Shown: positions 45,901 through 47,566, counted from the first letter of the stretch. The stretch is DNA of 64,000 bases from Archivesica marissinica (GCA_014843695.1 CM026397.1:36302924-36366923), one strand, 5' to 3'. A program made the numbers and translations. Notes: a model not told the origin generated them from the letters alone.

Positions 45901-47566
45901 GATATTGTGTACTATTTTGCGTTGACCTGTGCATCATGTCCTATTATGTGCATATTAAATTAATATCAGGACACGCATAGGGAACAGGCGATAGCTACTC
46001 ACGTTTGTCGATTTGATATGTGAAAATACTGATGTACACTTATGGGCGAGAATATGCTATACTTTGTGAGGAAAGTATATGACTGCATGCACAAGTCAAG
46101 GCAATAATAGTGCACGATGGGCATCGGGCAATCGGCATCAATTAAAGTAAAGCTAGTACCTGATTTTGTATTTCGCCTTACATCACGGATCGGCGAATTC
46201 AAAAGCTCCGCGAATTAATATTAAATGTTCAAAATCGTGAAGATCGCGAAATAAAGTGTTCGCGAAATTATAGTGTTTTACAGTACATTCAATTGACCTT
46301 TTCACATGAACCGTTTGTATGATGGTCTCCAAGTGTGGTCAGTAGGATCAAATTAACAAGCTATTTCAACACCAAGTAACTGACATGGACTGGTCCATGA
46401 TATTCTTAGACCAATAAATGAATAAGAAAATTACATTCGGACCAGTTCATTTATCAAGATGGGTAAGTTTGTCTAAAATTAGTAATACTACTGGCAAAAA
46501 GTGCAGATCCTGATGAGACGGCTCGTCACGAGCCGGCTCATCTGGATCTACACTTTTTGTAAGCCTATATAGAGGTCTGTGGTGTTGAAAGGGTTAATGA
46601 AATGGAGTCACTGGACTAGTTTATACAAATTTATGTTAGCTCAATTGCGACAGGTTCTTACAACTTATATTACTCACTCTCGAGACCTCATTCCTGATGG
46701 AATACGGAATACATCGCCATGAGGGAGAGAGAAGAGGCAACATGAAATTTAAATGTCACTAGACTGAAAATATATTGCACGTAGCTAACTTAAACGGTTT
46801 TGGATTGTTCCATTGTGGTCACCGGTGTTACACACTATATCGGTATGTCATCGTAAGAGACATTTTCCATTGTAATTGTCTATATAAGTATATTTATAAA
46901 AACATCTAACGTAGGCTCATATGGGTTCTTTAACTTGTTTACATCAATATATTGTCAACCTGTTTTAATACATCATGTGGTCTTGTTTTTATATTGGTAT
47001 GCCCCCGAAGGGAGGCATATAGTTTTCGCACTGTCCTAGTGTCCGTCCGTCCGTCCGTCCGTCCGAGTCAATATTTCTAATCCGGGCTGTAACTTCTTAC
47101 GCTATGGTGGGGACATTCATCATATGTAGTATTGTTTTACCTGGACGATTTGATATATTTTAAGTAGATGTATACGGTCTACATCGGTTATGTCGAACAT
47201 AATAACATACTTCGACATAACCGATGTTTGACATAACGAAATTCGATATAAACAGAGCCAGTTATATGTAAAATGATAGTGTCTGAACGGGACTTTGATC
47301 CGACTTCGAGATAACCGGATAATTTGACATAACTGACTTTGACATAGCGGATGTAGACTGTATGTATATATATATTTATTATTTTGTAGGAACAATACCG
47401 TTACTGCCATGAGATAGTGCTGGATTATATGAACTCTGTGAATATGAACAATATGAGCACATTCACCCCTTCAGTGTCCAATGCTTCTACAGTCATATCG
47501 TCATTACACCTCAACGTTGCGCAACCCCATACGCACCATACGAGTGAGGAACCAAACGACATATGA
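772..47566 (+). CDS. Receptor-type protein tyrosine phosphatase, R2B-like, 32 exons, 5' partial
   Basis: A type I membrane phosphatase that would remove phosphate from tyrosine on intracellular targets, with an adhesion-type ectodomain. The 32 exons listed below total 4385 nt and join in one frame: about 1461 residues, the first codon lacking its first base, then TGA. Approximate residues: EGF-like 1-95, Ig 96-192 (C119, C174), FN3 modules 193-730, furin-type RSRR 655-658, transmembrane 758-779, D1 about 850-1130 (W1028-P-D1030, C1062, R1068), D2 about 1160-1425 (W1321-V-E1323, C1357, R1363). All introns are GT-AG and phases agree across every junction, which is strong internal support. The membrane-proximal FN3 and D2 resemble mu/kappa-type RPTPs. 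No signal peptide, start codon or MAM domain is visible; earlier exons must lie upstream. Alternative exons inside the large introns cannot be excluded. Confidence 0.93.
915..1020 (+). repeat. Tandem duplicate of the end of exon 1 with its 5' splice site
   Basis: The sequence around the exon 1 end recurs 95 bp downstream nearly unchanged, including the donor (gtaagt at 910 and again at 1005). A more decayed third copy lies at about 1250-1365. Use of the second donor would add 95 nt and shift the frame. Confidence 0.85.
1063..1205 (+). repeat. SINE-like fragment (gastropod/bivalve tRNA-type SINE body)
   Basis: The segment with accaataccagctgggagtc resembles the bodies of the tRNA-headed elements at 33905-34165 and 56405-56680, so it is a headless fragment of that group. 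The rest of 1366-1744 shows nothing recognisable. Confidence 0.5.
1745..1986. mobile_element. Short inverted-repeat transposon (MITE) with central hairpin, copy 1
   Basis: Ends are TTAACCCTTTCAACACCA and its near complement. The centre is a palindrome around gagccggctcgtcacgagcc. Near-identical copies lie at 46360-46597 (opposite orientation) and 56021-56260. There is no coding capacity, so it is non-autonomous. Confidence 0.8.
2009..2165 (-). mobile_element. SINE-A, partial
   Basis: Matches the 3' two thirds of the SINE-A copies in this window (tail, then the segment ending near a degenerate box B). The tRNA-like head is mostly missing. Confidence 0.7.
2353..2610 (-). mobile_element. SINE-B, full-length copy
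   Basis: On the minus strand it starts with a tRNA-like head (box A tagcgcagtggttagcgcgc, box B gttcgatc-like, slightly decayed), then a body, and ends in a tail with cttcgcaatcg and AAATAAA. Other copies: 5845-6058, 10805-10985, 25324-25573, 42940-43190, 49228-49488, 55628-55873. Contains a poly-G run at about 2460-2471. Confidence 0.8.
2665..2811 (+). CDS. RPTP exon 2: EGF-like module
   Basis: 147 nt, phase 1 to 1. Encodes a second cysteine-rich module ([16 protein letters not shown] and on to F-C-E-P). Acceptor is ttatatattacag, donor gtaatg. The spacing of cysteines is EGF/laminin-like. Confidence 0.88.
2826..3095 (-). mobile_element. SINE-C, full-length copy
   Basis: The minus strand has a tRNA-like head (gtactctagtggttaac, box B-like gttcaatccccc), a body with hallmark tctttcagatgg, and a tail with gggcaaccggtagcgacg and AAATAAACGTAAA. 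It begins only 14 bp into the intron after exon 2. Other copies: 8333-8533, 16050-16290, 22155-22405, 24090-24361, 38262-38565, 52445-52745, 55240-55500, 58240-58445. Confidence 0.8.
3225..3460 (+). mobile_element. SINE-A, full-length copy
   Basis: tRNA-like head with box A tagcgcagtggatg and box B ggagttcgagccc, a body with gatggattccatcaggaatg, and a tail with ttcgcaatcgagctaaaata. Forms a close inverted pair with 3600-3830. Confidence 0.85.
3600..3830 (-). mobile_element. SINE-A, full-length copy
   Basis: Reverse-orientation copy of 3225-3460, about 140 bp away. The pair could fold into a long hairpin in the intron 2 transcript. Confidence 0.85.
3990..4245. repeat. Minisatellite, about 77 bp unit, roughly 3.3 copies
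   Basis: Repeated segments carry gctgtatcatatagatgat followed by ttgaaaggttaatgcaaaac. Some copies are diverged. The remaining intron 2 sequence, 4250-4770, shows nothing recognisable. Confidence 0.75.
4773..4972 (+). CDS. RPTP exon 3: Ig-like domain, first half
   Basis: 200 nt, phase 1 to 0. Encodes a V-T-S-P-R-I-I-S-F start and the first Ig cysteine in [11 protein letters not shown]. Acceptor attatgtcttcag, donor gtaagt. Splitting an Ig domain by a phase 0 intron before the second cysteine is common. Confidence 0.88.
5044..5577. mobile_element. Inverted-repeat element, about 530 bp, copy 1
   Basis: Bounded by TTAAAGCGACaTTACATTAG-like and ATGTAATGTCGCTTTAA termini. A second full copy lies at 43710-44242. 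No long open frame, so non-autonomous. Confidence 0.8.
5845..6058 (-). mobile_element. SINE-B, nearly full copy
   Basis: Same body and tRNA-like head as 2353-2610, lacking the outermost tail. Confidence 0.75.
6072..6142 (-). mobile_element. SINE-A head fragment
   Basis: Only the tRNA-like head with box B (tcgaactctggacctttcgc on the + strand) remains. Confidence 0.6.
6192..6217. repeat. (AT)n microsatellite
   Basis: A short AT dinucleotide run about 35 bp upstream of exon 4. Confidence 0.95.
6252..6342 (+). CDS. RPTP exon 4: Ig-like domain, second half
   Basis: 91 nt, phase 0 to 1. Encodes the canonical Ig F-strand E-K-Y-S-C-I-V-R-A with the second disulfide cysteine. Acceptor tttacacccag, donor gtaagt at 6343. 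Its last part is duplicated downstream. Confidence 0.88.
6343..6465 (+). repeat. Tandem duplicate of the end of exon 4 with its 5' splice site
   Basis: The last ~42 nt of exon 4 plus the donor and ~35 nt of intron recur 82 bp downstream (donors at 6343 and 6425). Only a few substitutions separate the copies. Read-through meets a stop 3 codons past the first donor, so the second donor could not give a productive mRNA. Confidence 0.9.
6746..6997. mobile_element. MITE with TTAACTCTTTCA-type ends, copy 1
   Basis: Termini TTAACTCTTTCACC and GAAAGAGTTAA. Internal inverted segments around cctgatcagacgcggcg and gttgtttgc. A copy in the opposite orientation is at 40266-40511, and a relative with CCCATTTCATTCTGG ends is at 11601-11847. 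Confidence 0.8.
7035..7855. repeat. 36 bp minisatellite (about 20 copies) grown from a transposon terminus
   Basis: The unit contains gtgcgttttctatgtcctct and agtatataatgtag. The flank 7035-7140 (aatatttttagttgttcagt, then a gatatatctttgatgga segment) matches one half of the inverted-repeat element seen intact at 42488-42722, 48403-48706 and 52105-52320. The 36 bp unit is that element's terminus. Long open frames on both strands here are artefacts of the period being a multiple of 3. The array stops about 80 bp before exon 5. Confidence 0.9.
7937..8102 (+). CDS. RPTP exon 5: FN3-type module 1, first half
   Basis: 166 nt, phase 1 to 2. Encodes P-P-N-L-I-R-E-H and the FN3-type L-E-W-P-P-W, then I-M-W-Y-S-V-W-L. 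Acceptor tgtatttatag, donor gtaatt. Confidence 0.86.
8333..8533 (+). mobile_element. SINE-C, headless copy
   Basis: Starts in the body at acagtctttcagatggg and runs through the tail; the tRNA-like head is absent. Confidence 0.7.
8701..8873 (+). CDS. RPTP exon 6: FN3-type module 1, second half
   Basis: 173 nt, phase 2 to 1. Encodes [14 protein letters not shown], the typical FN3 L-x-P-x-T-x-Y pattern. Acceptor ctatatatag, donor gtaaat. Confidence 0.88.
8880..9912. other. Intron 6 left part: no gene; short cagtctgc-rich stretch
   Basis: At 9060-9310 the word cagtctgc and its variants recur at irregular spacing. At 9394-9442 a 24-bp phrase with ctatccctaaccc is doubled. Otherwise AT-rich unannotated intron. 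Confidence 0.5.
9914..10523. mobile_element. Inverted-repeat element, about 610 bp, intact copy
   Basis: Termini TTAAAGCAGCATTACAT and ATGTAATGCTGCTTTAA. Its right half matches window positions 1-293, which is a second, edge-truncated copy. The ends resemble those of the 5044-5577 family with a few changes, suggesting related transposase recognition. Confidence 0.8.
10603..10694 (+). CDS. RPTP exon 7: FN3-type module 2, first half
   Basis: 92 nt, phase 1 to 0. Encodes E-P-T-E-S-A-L and ends T-I-Y-W-E, the FN3 B-strand tryptophan. Acceptor caatatttcag, donor gtatgt. Confidence 0.85.
10805..10985 (+). mobile_element. SINE-B, headless copy
   Basis: Body plus tail (cttcgcaatcgttgtaaaat) without the tRNA-like head. 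Confidence 0.7.
11006..11228 (-). mobile_element. SINE-A copy
   Basis: Tail, body and tRNA-like head on the minus strand; a short deletion lies in the head. Confidence 0.8.
11302..11393. repeat. Short tandem repeat, about 28 bp, 3 copies
   Basis: Three copies of a unit containing accatttaccaatgtgaaat. Confidence 0.85.
11601..11847. mobile_element. MITE with TTAACCCATTTCATTCTGG ends
   Basis: Perfect-looking terminal inverted repeat of about 20 bp and internal gttgtttgc/agatccngatcag segments shared with 6746-6997 and 40266-40511. Non-coding. Confidence 0.8.
11921..12112. mobile_element. Inverted-repeat element with agtcaaacctgt ends
   Basis: Bounded by gagtcaaacctgtct and its near complement acaggtgcgactgta, with repeated ggtggcc words inside. 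Relatives are at 17788-17956 and 50283-50662. Confidence 0.65.
12136..12402 (+). mobile_element. SINE-D, full-length copy
   Basis: tRNA-like head (box A gtggtcgagtggttacggtc, box B cgggttcgagccccgc) and a body with ggttggtgcacccaagtact. Other copies: 28735-28915, 31455-31690, 37412-37670, 53320-53555. Confidence 0.8.
12424..12655 (+). CDS. RPTP exon 8: FN3-type module 2, second half
   Basis: 232 nt, phase 0 to 1. Encodes [18 protein letters not shown], a clear FN3 E-F region. Acceptor tcaattcattacag, donor gtaatc. Confidence 0.88.
12743..13376. mobile_element. Composite: 168 bp perfect-type hairpin next to an inverted-repeat element
   Basis: 12743-12911 is a long palindrome: aagtatcaaccgtggtatat on the left and its complement on the right, with a short spacer at about 12820-12840. 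It abuts a segment bounded by attctaacacgac (12912) and gtcgtgttagaat (13376). The same two parts, reordered, occur at 51060-51339. Confidence 0.75.
13517..13757 (-). mobile_element. SINE-A, full-length copy
   Basis: Complete copy in reverse orientation, including box B and box A of the head. Confidence 0.85.
13876..14122 (+). mobile_element. SINE-A copy with its head inverted on itself
   Basis: Body and tail are normal, but the head is a palindrome (13879-13951): gaactccggacctttcgc is followed, after about 13 bp, by its complement. The true 5' end of the head is missing. Confidence 0.8.
14340..15690. repeat. Minisatellite, 54 bp unit with a shorter variant, about 28 copies
   Basis: The unit contains gtgttacttagtctcctctc then aatgtggcttgttgtagatt. 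A shortened 31 bp form occurs several times in the left half; the right half is almost pure 54 bp units. The minus-strand open frame (T-S-H-I-E-R-R repeats) reflects the period of 54. The array stops about 60 bp before exon 9. Confidence 0.92.
15747..15979 (+). CDS. RPTP exon 9: FN3-type module 3, most of the domain
   Basis: 233 nt, phase 1 to 0. Encodes [17 protein letters not shown], and [13 protein letters not shown]. Acceptor cttgcacacag. The donor cag|gtttgt is weak but gives the only frame-consistent join to exon 10. Confidence 0.87.
16050..16290 (-). mobile_element. SINE-C copy
   Basis: Tail, body and decayed head on the minus strand; begins about 70 bp after the exon 9 donor. Confidence 0.75.
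16427..16670 (+). mobile_element. Degenerate tRNA-headed SINE
   Basis: Box A-like gtggtccagtggtag, then a body with accttgctag-type words and ccaatactagctggatagtc shared with 56405-56680. Box B is poorly preserved. Confidence 0.5.
16806..16875 (+). CDS. RPTP exon 10: FN3-type module 3, end
   Basis: 70 nt, phase 0 to 1. Encodes [13 protein letters not shown], the classic FN3 G-strand motif. Acceptor attctacag, donor gtaagt. Confidence 0.9.
16895..17345. mobile_element. Dispersed repeat, copy 1
   Basis: Contains atgtagttcat and ggtggaaactgtta-type termini, and an inner part (minus strand) with gacatgcgcacttgaagtta. The same parts occur at 57620-58080 in another arrangement, and fragments at 11405-11600 and 11850-11915. 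Confidence 0.65.
17485..17770 (+). mobile_element. Dispersed inverted-repeat element, copy 1
   Basis: Right part is a hairpin bounded by taggatataagcc and ggcttatatccta, with ggcgctacgcgcc near the centre. The left part carries acactgtcgtgacatcata. A copy in the opposite orientation is at 37022-37290. Confidence 0.75.
17788..17956. mobile_element. Inverted-repeat element with acagtcaaacctgt ends, copy 2
   Basis: Bounded by acagtcaaacctgtctt and acacaggtttgactgt, with gtggctgcttaatagaggt repeated internally. Confidence 0.75.
18140..18942. repeat. Minisatellite, 61 bp unit, about 13 copies
   Basis: The unit contains ctgcatggattcacagtcca and taaccaactgccatggacca. In the right half, copies alternate between two variants (ccatggaccaataaccc and ccatgaaccaataactc), giving a 122 bp dimer. 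Ends 65 bp before exon 11. Confidence 0.92.
19007..19113 (+). CDS. RPTP exon 11: FN3-type module 4, first half
   Basis: 107 nt, phase 1 to 0. Encodes [21 protein letters not shown], a textbook FN3 start. Acceptor gacttgttgcag, donor gtaagc. Confidence 0.9.
19497..19683 (+). CDS. RPTP exon 12: FN3-type module 4, second half
   Basis: 187 nt, phase 0 to 1. Encodes [17 protein letters not shown] and G-T-G-P-T-S-Y. Acceptor aacatattgcag, donor gtatgt. Confidence 0.9.
19725..20280. repeat. AT-rich intron; carries a relative of 23960-24400
   Basis: Motifs such as ttgagcgttacgttttcg (about 19820) and cagtttctttttggtgtcag (about 20009) recur in the same order at 23985-24390. There a SINE-C is inserted between them. 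Otherwise no feature is visible. Confidence 0.55.
20298..20432. repeat. Tandem repeat, about 45-57 bp, 3 copies
   Basis: Three copies of gttaatgaatttgtttcact followed by ctttgccaatataa. The stretch 20433-20950 shows nothing further. Confidence 0.8.
20959..21049 (+). CDS. RPTP exon 13: start of membrane-proximal FN3-like module
   Basis: 91 nt, phase 1 to 2. Encodes [12 protein letters not shown] and V-T-L-E-I-K-Q. Acceptor cgtcttcttcag; donor ag|gtttgc is weak but phase-consistent with exon 14. Confidence 0.85.
21115..21325 (+). mobile_element. SINE-A copy
   Basis: Head truncated upstream of box B; body and tail complete. Lies between exons 13 and 14. Confidence 0.8.
21427..21688 (+). CDS. 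RPTP exon 14: membrane-proximal module with furin-type site
   Basis: 262 nt, phase 2 to 0. Encodes F-Y-R-I-I-I-E-Q, then R-S-R-R-S (21461-21475), then L-Y-V-A-A-Q-L and F-V-V-G-D-N-K-T-Y. These are hallmarks of the R2B RPTP membrane-proximal domain, where a basic site allows processing into two associated subunits. Acceptor ctgtaattccag, donor gtacgt at 21689. Confidence 0.92.
21675..21870 (+). repeat. 66 bp tandem repeat carrying the exon 14 end and 5' splice site, 3 copies
   Basis: Copies start at 21675, 21741 and 21807, each with cagagactgatacg|gtacgt. Donors therefore lie at 21689, 21755 and 21821. Reading past the first donor meets TAG within five codons. Confidence 0.93.
22155..22405 (-). 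mobile_element. SINE-C copy
   Basis: Tail and body complete, head cut at about box B. Confidence 0.78.
22529..22571 (+). CDS. RPTP exon 15: short ectodomain linker
   Basis: 43 nt, phase 0 to 1. Encodes [14 protein letters not shown], a basic stalk segment. Acceptor tattctttcag, donor gtaaga. Supported by phase and position only. Confidence 0.78.
22735..23145 (+). mobile_element. Dispersed repeat, about 400 bp, copy 1
   Basis: Aligns in reverse orientation to 49865-50255, including gggaggtaatagaaaaacca at one end and tatattggtcgt/ttggtttcctctg inside. Confidence 0.7.
23752..23866 (+). CDS. RPTP exon 16: transmembrane helix
   Basis: 115 nt, phase 1 to 2. Encodes [20 protein letters not shown], a strong single-pass helix ending at A-W-R-K-K stop-transfer (K-K in the next exon). 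Acceptor ggtatatttcag, donor gtatgt. Confidence 0.93.
24090..24361 (-). mobile_element. SINE-C copy with visible target-site duplication
   Basis: Flanked by tgcacag at 24083-24089 and 24362-24368. The related sequence near 20000 has the same junction without the SINE. Confidence 0.82.
24500..24715 (+). repeat. Dispersed repeat, copy 1
   Basis: Shares tagcctgggttccattctg, aactcaatacggccca and tgactgaccaggcaaaatat with 38838-38985, in the same order. Confidence 0.7.
24760..24860 (+). CDS. RPTP exon 17: juxtamembrane segment
   Basis: 101 nt, phase 2 to 1. Encodes [14 protein letters not shown] and [10 protein letters not shown]. Acceptor ttggtgttacag, donor gtacag. The frame stays open into the intron to a TGA at 25118-25120. 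Confidence 0.88.
25324..25573 (-). mobile_element. SINE-B, full-length copy
   Basis: Tail, body and tRNA-like head with box B (gttcgatcctcgg on the minus strand) are all present. Confidence 0.85.
25783..26400. repeat. Minisatellite, about 87 bp unit, 7 copies
   Basis: The unit contains ggggagttgtcatactctgt then ttgccattcatatatattta. Copies 4-7 share extra substitutions. Confidence 0.9.
26484..27427. repeat. Minisatellite, 21 bp unit, about 45 copies
   Basis: The unit is ataaactatgcaacttacatg with few changes. A block with a distinctive ctaaactatg variant recurs 168 bp (8 units) apart at 26921 and 27089. Long open frames on both strands follow from the 21 bp period. Confidence 0.95.
27680..28055. 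repeat. Minisatellite, about 91 bp unit, 4 copies
   Basis: Copies of tatatgtactta start at 27691, 27782, 27879 and 27970 and carry catatccaacagcagactag and tgaaggctctttctaaacct. Confidence 0.9.
28178..28348 (+). mobile_element. SINE-A-like, diverged copy
   Basis: Contains gtgagtttgagcc (box B-like), cttcatggcgcttgattcca and a tail with ttcacaatcgagctcaaata. Confidence 0.65.
28371..28391. repeat. (GT)n microsatellite
   Basis: About 20 bp of GT dinucleotides, 32 bp upstream of exon 18. Confidence 0.95.
28423..28595 (+). CDS. RPTP exon 18: juxtamembrane tyrosine motif and start of PTP domain D1
   Basis: 173 nt, phase 1 to 0. Encodes an acidic stretch, then E-P-V-Y-G-N-I-G-F (Y-x-N-x, a Grb2-type SH2 docking pattern), then D-L-W-D-Y-V-K and G-F-R-R-E-Y-K, the usual entry into a PTP domain. 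Acceptor tttgtttttttcag, donor gtagct. Confidence 0.93.
28735..28915 (+). mobile_element. SINE-D, partial
   Basis: Starts near box B (gtttgagccccgctcaggcc) and runs to an AAATAAACTTAAA tail; box A is missing. Confidence 0.7.
29243..29450 (+). mobile_element. tRNA-headed SINE-like element
   Basis: Box A gtggcctagtggttaaggc and box B ggttcgaaccgc lie at tRNA spacing. The flanks do not pair into an acceptor stem, so this is a SINE head and not a functional tRNA gene. Confidence 0.6.
29495..29582 (+). CDS. RPTP exon 19: D1, phosphotyrosine-recognition region
   Basis: 88 nt, phase 0 to 1. Encodes [11 protein letters not shown], the conserved K-N-R-Y motif of PTP domains. Acceptor atttcttcag, donor gtaagt. 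Confidence 0.93.
30050..30665. repeat. Minisatellite, about 41-43 bp unit, about 14 copies
   Basis: The unit contains aatgccatgtatcacgtcga and a variable (TA)n tract. Length differences between copies are mainly in that tract. Ends about 105 bp before exon 20. The stretch 29590-30050 shows no other feature. Confidence 0.93.
30770..30843 (+). CDS. RPTP exon 20: D1
   Basis: 74 nt, phase 1 to 0. Encodes Y-D-H-T-R-V-V-L and [10 protein letters not shown], both hallmark PTP motifs. Acceptor aacattttcag, donor gtaagt. Confidence 0.95.
31226..31262 (+). CDS. RPTP exon 21: D1
   Basis: 37 nt, phase 0 to 1. Encodes [12 protein letters not shown], joining to G-P in exon 22 to give Y-I-A-A-Q-G-P. Acceptor gtttctttcag, donor gtagtt. 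Confidence 0.94.
31455..31690 (-). mobile_element. SINE-D copy
   Basis: Tail (ttgcccatatgg), body (cttgatgcaccaacctccgt) and tRNA-like head are present on the minus strand. Confidence 0.78.
31958..32055 (+). CDS. RPTP exon 22: D1
   Basis: 98 nt, phase 1 to 0. Encodes [14 protein letters not shown] and I-I-M-L-T-N. Acceptor gaaacatacag, donor gtgagc. The frame remains open through the start of the intron and the following array to 32796. Confidence 0.94.
32180..32790. repeat. Minisatellite, 42 bp unit, about 14-15 copies
   Basis: The unit contains tgtacatgtattatcatatt and aataatctttgtaaagggct. The 42 bp period keeps frames open; one continues the exon 22 frame. Confidence 0.95.
32893..33040 (+). 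mobile_element. SINE-A, 3' part
   Basis: Begins at box B (tcgagccccgctggagcc), runs through body and tail. Confidence 0.75.
33088..33258 (+). mobile_element. SINE-A, 3' part, second copy
   Basis: Headless copy immediately after the previous one and 8 bp before the exon 23 acceptor region. Confidence 0.75.
33267..33386 (+). CDS. RPTP exon 23: D1
   Basis: 120 nt, phase 0 to 0. Encodes K-C-E-S-Y-W-P and R-T-F-K-L. Acceptor atttgtttacag, donor gtatat. Confidence 0.94.
33671..33819 (+). CDS. RPTP exon 24: D1 WPD loop and catalytic cysteine
   Basis: 149 nt, phase 0 to 2. Encodes [17 protein letters not shown], with the general-acid aspartate, and ends V-I-H-C with the nucleophilic cysteine. Acceptor cacattccag, donor gtgaga. 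The intron splits the signature motif after the cysteine codon. Confidence 0.96.
33905..34165 (+). mobile_element. tRNA-Leu/Ser-like headed SINE
   Basis: Box A gtggccgagtggctaaggtc, long variable arm, box B ggtttgaatcccac, then a body with ggtcggtggttctgcccgg. Relatives at 56405-56680 and, as fragments, 1063-1205. Confidence 0.7.
34166..34610 (+). pseudogene. Non-LTR retrotransposon C-terminal remnant with internal tandem duplication
   Basis: 34257-34484 reads [15 protein letters not shown], the pattern commonly found at the C-terminus of animal LINE polymerases. The segment holding it is duplicated about 120 bp apart. A short 3' tail with gtagtagtagaagaaga follows. No reverse transcriptase domain remains, so it is dead. 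The family assignment is from memory of the motif. Confidence 0.65.
34770..34905 (+). CDS. RPTP exon 25: D1 P-loop
   Basis: 136 nt, phase 2 to 0. Completes [12 protein letters not shown] with the catalytic arginine, and runs to R-I-N-M-V-Q-T-M. Acceptor tattttaattcag. The donor atg|gtacac at 34906 is weak and is tandemly duplicated downstream. Confidence 0.95.
34888..35070 (+). repeat. 58 bp tandem repeat carrying the exon 25 end and 5' splice site
   Basis: Copies of catggtgcaaacaatg|gtacac put donors at 34906, 34964 and 35022, exactly 58 bp apart. A fourth copy is broken at about 35070. Two more copies (donors 35918 and 35976, again 58 bp apart) lie past an insert of about 835 bp. Confidence 0.93.
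35071..35905. other. About 835 bp insert splitting the exon 25 junction array
   Basis: Starts near gtcgcagaccgccggcgagc. It contains a (CTCTAT)n microsatellite at about 35190-35275 but no recognised terminal repeats or coding sequence. Array copies resume at 35908. Its identity is unknown. Confidence 0.6.
35908..36004 (+). repeat. Right-hand remainder of the exon 25 junction array
   Basis: Two copies with donors at 35918 and 35976, matching 34888-35070. Confidence 0.88.
36228..36590. repeat. Minisatellite, 78 bp unit, about 4.5 copies
   Basis: The unit contains caccttccactaaatgctat and gatcacttggtgacccccta. Copies differ by single substitutions; the last is more diverged. Confidence 0.92.
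36849..36998 (+). CDS. RPTP exon 26: end of D1 and D1-D2 linker
   Basis: 150 nt, phase 0 to 0. Encodes [14 protein letters not shown], the closing PTP helix, and K-L-E-E-Q-F-D. Acceptor gtctactttcag, donor gtatac. Confidence 0.92.
37022..37290 (-). mobile_element. Dispersed inverted-repeat element, copy 2
   Basis: Reverse-orientation relative of 17485-17770, starting with the same aggatataagccgaaacc hairpin 23 bp after the exon 26 donor. Confidence 0.75.
37412..37670 (+). mobile_element. SINE-D, full-length copy
   Basis: Head, body and tail nearly identical to 12136-12402, suggesting recent activity of this group. Confidence 0.85.
38047..38220 (+). CDS. RPTP exon 27: start of PTP domain D2
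   Basis: 174 nt, phase 0 to 0. Encodes [19 protein letters not shown] and N-D-Y-I-N-A-V-F. The K-N-R-Y tyrosine is replaced by cysteine, as expected for a degenerate D2. Acceptor tttatgcacag, donor gtgagt. Confidence 0.93.
38262..38565 (+). mobile_element. SINE-C, full-length copy
   Basis: Complete head with box A tagtccagtggtaacacgc and box B caggttcgatccccc, body and AAATAAACGTAAA tail. A good reference copy for the family; it begins about 40 bp after exon 27. Confidence 0.88.
38838..38985 (+). repeat. Dispersed repeat, copy 2
   Basis: Matches 24500-24715 in tgactgaccaggcaaaatat and neighbouring words. Confidence 0.7.
38990..39640. repeat. Minisatellite, 21 bp unit, with an 84 bp higher-order block at the left
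   Basis: The unit is cctagaatacctgaatataga. At the left, an 84 bp (4-unit) block with aacagaatataggcctagta is repeated at 39033 and 39117. Ends about 50 bp before exon 28. Confidence 0.92.
39689..39823 (+). CDS. RPTP exon 28: D2
   Basis: 135 nt, phase 0 to 0. Encodes [18 protein letters not shown] and A-A-I-V-M-L-N-E. Acceptor gtgtattgcag, donor gtattc. Confidence 0.94.
40064..40195 (+). CDS. RPTP exon 29: D2
   Basis: 132 nt, phase 0 to 0. Encodes C-E-Q-Y-W and G-P-F-I-V-E, the D2 equivalent of the K-C-x-x-Y-W-P region. Acceptor ttcctattacag, donor gtaaga. Confidence 0.92.
40266..40511. mobile_element. MITE with TTAACTCTTTCA-type ends, copy 2
   Basis: Opposite-orientation relative of 6746-6997, with a near-perfect internal palindrome gacgcggcgtaacgccgcgtc. 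Confidence 0.82.
40985..41632. repeat. Minisatellite, 21 bp unit, about 30 copies
   Basis: The unit is close to gttgtcttcttgtgtgggcc. Open frames on both strands reflect the 21 bp period. Confidence 0.95.
42284..42441 (+). CDS. RPTP exon 30: D2 degenerate WPD loop and cysteine
   Basis: 158 nt, phase 0 to 2. Encodes [17 protein letters not shown], where W-P-D has become W-V-E, and ends V-V-V-H-C. Acceptor tatatcgtttcag, donor gtaagt. Confidence 0.94.
42488..42722. mobile_element. Inverted-repeat element with ctagaggacatagaaaac-type ends, compact copy
   Basis: Left end ctagaagacatagaaaacgc and right end gcgttttctatgttctctag bracket a core with atttttagttgttcagtttg. Relatives: 48403-48706, 52105-52320 and the seed of the 7140-7855 array. 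Confidence 0.85.
42845..42890. repeat. (ATT)n/(AGT)n microsatellite
   Basis: Trinucleotide runs of tatt and tagtag. Confidence 0.9.
42940..43190 (-). mobile_element. SINE-B copy
   Basis: Complete tail, body and head with small indels. Confidence 0.82.
43322..43553 (-). mobile_element. SINE-A copy
   Basis: Complete tail, body and head on the minus strand. Confidence 0.83.
43710..44242. mobile_element. Inverted-repeat element, about 530 bp, copy 2
   Basis: Near full-length match to 5044-5577, with TTAAAGCGACATTACATTAG at the left end and its complement at the right. Confidence 0.85.
44395..44625 (-). mobile_element. tRNA-headed SINE-like copy
   Basis: On the minus strand a head with gtggtcgagtggtgtggc precedes a body that ends near cccaggacatgtgggtgg. 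Box B is decayed. Confidence 0.5.
44947..45082 (+). CDS. RPTP exon 31: D2 degenerate P-loop
   Basis: 136 nt, phase 2 to 0. Completes [14 protein letters not shown] and runs through [10 protein letters not shown]. Acceptor atgatcttaacag, donor gtacgt at 45083. The last 39 nt and the donor seed the following array. Confidence 0.94.
45044..45798 (+). repeat. 50 bp minisatellite made of the exon 31 end plus 5' splice site, about 15 copies
   Basis: The unit is 39 nt of exon (cagttgaggttgtgtcgctg and on to gataatctg) plus 11 nt of intron (gtaggtattgg). Donor-like gtaggt or gtacgt occurs at 45083, 45133, 45183, 45233, 45283, 45333, 45383, 45433 and on to 45783. Three copies near 45430-45510 carry small indels. 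Read-through meets TGA six codons after the first donor. Confidence 0.95.
46360..46597. mobile_element. MITE with TTAACCCTTTCAACACC ends, copy 2
   Basis: Reverse-orientation copy of 1745-1986 with the same central palindrome. Confidence 0.85.
46617..46757 (-). mobile_element. SINE-A, tail and body only
   Basis: Matches the 3' half of other SINE-A copies; the head is absent. Confidence 0.75.
47000..47110 (+). repeat. Dispersed repeat fragment with (GTCC)n
   Basis: tatgcccccgaagggaggca is followed by a (GTCC)n run at 47038-47065. I have seen this type of sequence as a high-copy repeat in invertebrates, but cannot verify that here. Confidence 0.6.
47155..47365. repeat. Imperfect palindromic repeat with cgacataaccgatg words
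   Basis: gtctacatcggttatgtcga near the left is answered by gacatagcggatgtagactg at the right, with further inverted copies between. It ends about 25 bp before exon 32. Confidence 0.7.
47390..47566 (+). CDS. RPTP exon 32: end of D2, C-terminal tail and stop
   Basis: 177 nt, enters in phase 0. Encodes [16 protein letters not shown], the closing helix of D2, then about 40 residues of tail ending E-E-P-N-D-I and TGA at 47564-47566. Acceptor tattttgtag. Confidence 0.94.
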   Translation, partial: EQYRYCHEIVLDYMNSVNMNNMSTFTPSVSNASTVISSLHLNVAQPHTHHTSEEPNDI